Of a stretch of 6,241 nucleotides of DNA, positions 5,745 through 6,241 are shown piece after piece. The notes beneath the pieces are model-generated. The model had not been told where the DNA came from. It searched no databases and saw only the letters and a program-made list of their open reading frames with translations. Position numbers and translations under genes: made by a program. Numbering within the stretch: position 1 is the stretch's first letter; each line of letters begins with the position of its first letter. The stretch covers positions 1 to 6,241 of the forward strand of contig DATFDL010000518.1 of assembly GCA_035252155.1 (NCBI GenBank), written 5' to 3'. The DNA is from JAICLL01 sp035252155. GTDB lineage: Bacteria; Planctomycetota; Planctomycetia; Pirellulales; JAICIG01.

Positions 5745-6241
5745 CTACGACTTCACTGCCGCATACGGCGCCGGAGCCGCATCGCCGCTGGTCGTCGAGC
5801 GATCGAGGCTAACCTCTTGCAAGATTTCCACCGCTCTCTCGACATCCTTCATGCTCAGGTCGAGATGCGTCACGGCCCGCATCAACTGGCCGCCGAAGGC
5901 GCTGATCAGCAGTCCGCGGCGCTTGAGCCGCGCGGCAAAGTCGGCCGCCGTCCCGAGCTTCGGATCGACACGGTAGATCACCAGGTTCGTATCGACCTGC
6001 GGCGGACGCAGCTCCAGCCCATCGATCTCTCGAATCCCCTCGGCCAATCGCTGGGCCTTGGCATGGTCTTCCGCCAGCCGATCGACGTGGTTTTCCAGGG
6101 CGTACAAAGCACCGGCCGCGATGACGCCTGCCTGCCGCATGCCGCCGCCGAAGAGCTTGCGATGCCGGTGCGCCCGCTCGATTAAGTCGCGCGGGCCGGA
6201 AAGCGCCGATCCCACGGGCGCTCCCAGCCCCTTCGAAAAGC
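5745..6241 (-). CDS. ltaE: Low-specificity L-threonine aldolase (C-terminal part)
   Basis: A partial gene whose 5' end lies beyond the window; 164 whole codons are visible, roughly the last half of a protein usually near 340-360 residues. Threonine aldolase is a PLP enzyme (fold type I, aromatic beta-eliminating lyase family) that cleaves L-threonine or L-allo-threonine to glycine and acetaldehyde in the cytoplasm. The first visible residues FSKGLGAPVG contain the Schiff-base lysine (codon at 6231-6233). Further hallmarks are the GGGMRQAG segment, the DTNLV strand, and MRAVTHLDLS, whose arginine normally holds the substrate carboxylate. An in-frame GTG at 6213-6215 is the conserved Val of APVG, not a start. 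The tail after EILQEV is low-complexity (TTSGDAAPAP), slightly longer than usual. The function is confident; stereospecificity, and hence the exact symbol, cannot be read from this half. Confidence 0.93.
   Translation of the reverse strand, partial: FSKGLGAPVGSALSGPRDLIERAHRHRKLFGGGMRQAGVIAAGALYALENHVDRLAEDHAKAQRLAEGIREIDGLELRPPQVDTNLVIYRVDPKLGTAADFAARLKRRGLLISAFGGQLMRAVTHLDLSMKDVERAVEILQEVSLDRSTTSGDAAPAPYAAVKS

Overview
The window looks like a chromosomal stretch from a GC-rich, free-living bacterium. Coding density is moderate, gene orientation is mixed, ribosome binding sites are weak before most genes, and intergenic palindromic repeats are plentiful. My best guess is a planctomycete (Pirellulales-like). 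That rests on general style and on the repeat types, not on a marker gene, so it is only a moderate inference. I see no rRNA, tRNA, CRISPR array, insertion sequence, integrase or phage gene.

Layout from left to right. Positions 1-128 hold no gene I can support. A minus-strand gene (129-1814) encodes a secreted amidohydrolase of the N-acyl-D-amino-acid deacylase (D-aminoacylase) family. Its usual HxH metal-binding pair is absent, and the usual bridging cysteine is a glutamate. A 183-bp divergent intergenic region separates it from a plus-strand gene (1998-3509) for a 503-residue FAD-dependent oxidoreductase related to flavin-dependent halogenases. That gene converges, with only 12 bp between stop codons, on a minus-strand pair: a cytochrome P450 (3985-5382) followed by a SnoaL/ester-cyclase-like protein (3522-4001). 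The cyclase start codon lies inside the 3' end of the P450 gene, with a 17-bp overlap, so the two are very probably one transcription unit. Next is a 362-bp non-coding region packed with inverted repeats, including a 62-bp palindrome whose two arms are each built from three 9-bp tandem units. The right edge (5745-6241) is the C-terminal part of a low-specificity threonine aldolase, cut by the window end. Its PLP-binding lysine is still visible.

How the genes may work together: the P450 and SnoaL-like protein look like a two-gene oxidation/isomerisation (or hydrolysis) cassette, and the convergent halogenase-like flavoenzyme is also of a tailoring-enzyme type. No scaffold-making enzyme (PKS, NRPS, terpene synthase) is visible, so a natural-product cluster is only a possibility. 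The deacylase and threonine aldolase look like ordinary amino-acid catabolism genes. I found no convincing sign of a defence system or other wholly new machinery. The most unusual items are the altered metal site of the deacylase, the altered motifs of the flavoenzyme, and the palindrome-rich spacer.
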